Positions 8,670 to 8,739 of a stretch of DNA of 8,739 nucleotides are shown piece after piece; the stretch's first letter is position 1, and every line of letters begins with the position of its first letter. The translations under genes were made by a program, and so were the position numbers. The notes beneath the pieces were generated by a model. The model did no database searches, had not been told where the DNA came from, and saw only the letters and a program-made list of their open reading frames with translations. Source of the stretch: an uncultured Collinsella sp. (lineage in GTDB: Bacteria; Actinomycetota; Coriobacteriia; Coriobacteriales; Coriobacteriaceae); contig CALBUZ010000101.1 in assembly GCA_937969105.1 (NCBI GenBank), positions 1 through 8,739 of the forward strand, in the 5' to 3' direction.

Positions 8670-8739
8670 CCTTATCAAGCAGGGCTTCTATTGGGAAAAG
8701 AGCCCAGCACGACAAAGTGCAATTCAGCTTGACGCTCCT

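Noticed and set aside
8675..8739. A short - strand frame entering from the right edge (20 residues, TGA at 8675-8677), and a second open frame there ending at TAA 8659-8661
   Set aside because: Two frames are open, neither is longer than 26 codons, and nothing recognisable is encoded. The stretch cannot be called coding from this window.

Overview
The window (about 60% G+C) reads as a chromosomal segment of a high-GC Gram-positive bacterium. The style of the SecA, release factor 2, YitT and split transketolase proteins, together with an N-terminal zinc-ribbon membrane protein, most resembles class Coriobacteriia (Actinomycetota), probably Collinsella or a close relative. That placement is from memory of the protein families, not a search.

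Left part, + strand. After about 86 bases that may be the tail of an unidentified upstream gene comes secA (156-2963), the ATPase of the Sec preprotein translocase. It overlaps by one base (TAATG) with prfB (2963-4111), peptide chain release factor 2. After a 130-base gap holding a strong hairpin with a T-run comes a YitT-family membrane protein (4242-5132). A 207-base leader region then precedes a two-gene transketolase operon: an N-terminal TPP-binding subunit (5340-6170) and a C-terminal subunit (6172-7113), one base apart. A 13-bp-stem hairpin at 7167-7203 separates this operon from the convergent gene on the other strand and can serve as a terminator for both.

Right part, - strand. Bases 7230-8501 hold what was evidently one gene of about 423 codons for a zinc-ribbon, single-pass membrane protein. 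It is now split by an in-frame TAA at 7740-7742, in the middle of an Ala/Glu/Lys-rich helix. The surviving ORF (7740-8501) keeps the zinc ribbon, membrane anchor and first outer domain. The 169-codon downstream remnant (7230-7739) stays open and in frame, and much of it is poorer in G+C. Upstream of this gene lies a perfect 32-bp inverted repeat with a 23-base loop (8583-8669), plus a diverged partial copy of the repeat at 8556-8576. It looks like a MITE/REP-type intergenic element.

The most interesting points are: RF2 carries Ser-Pro-Thr where the stop-codon-reading tripeptide is normally Ser-Pro-Phe, and no intact gene in the window ends in TGA; the nonsense-split zinc-ribbon gene; and the perfect palindromic element with related motifs nested in and beside it. 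No clearly novel multi-gene system is visible. Most of the window is housekeeping.
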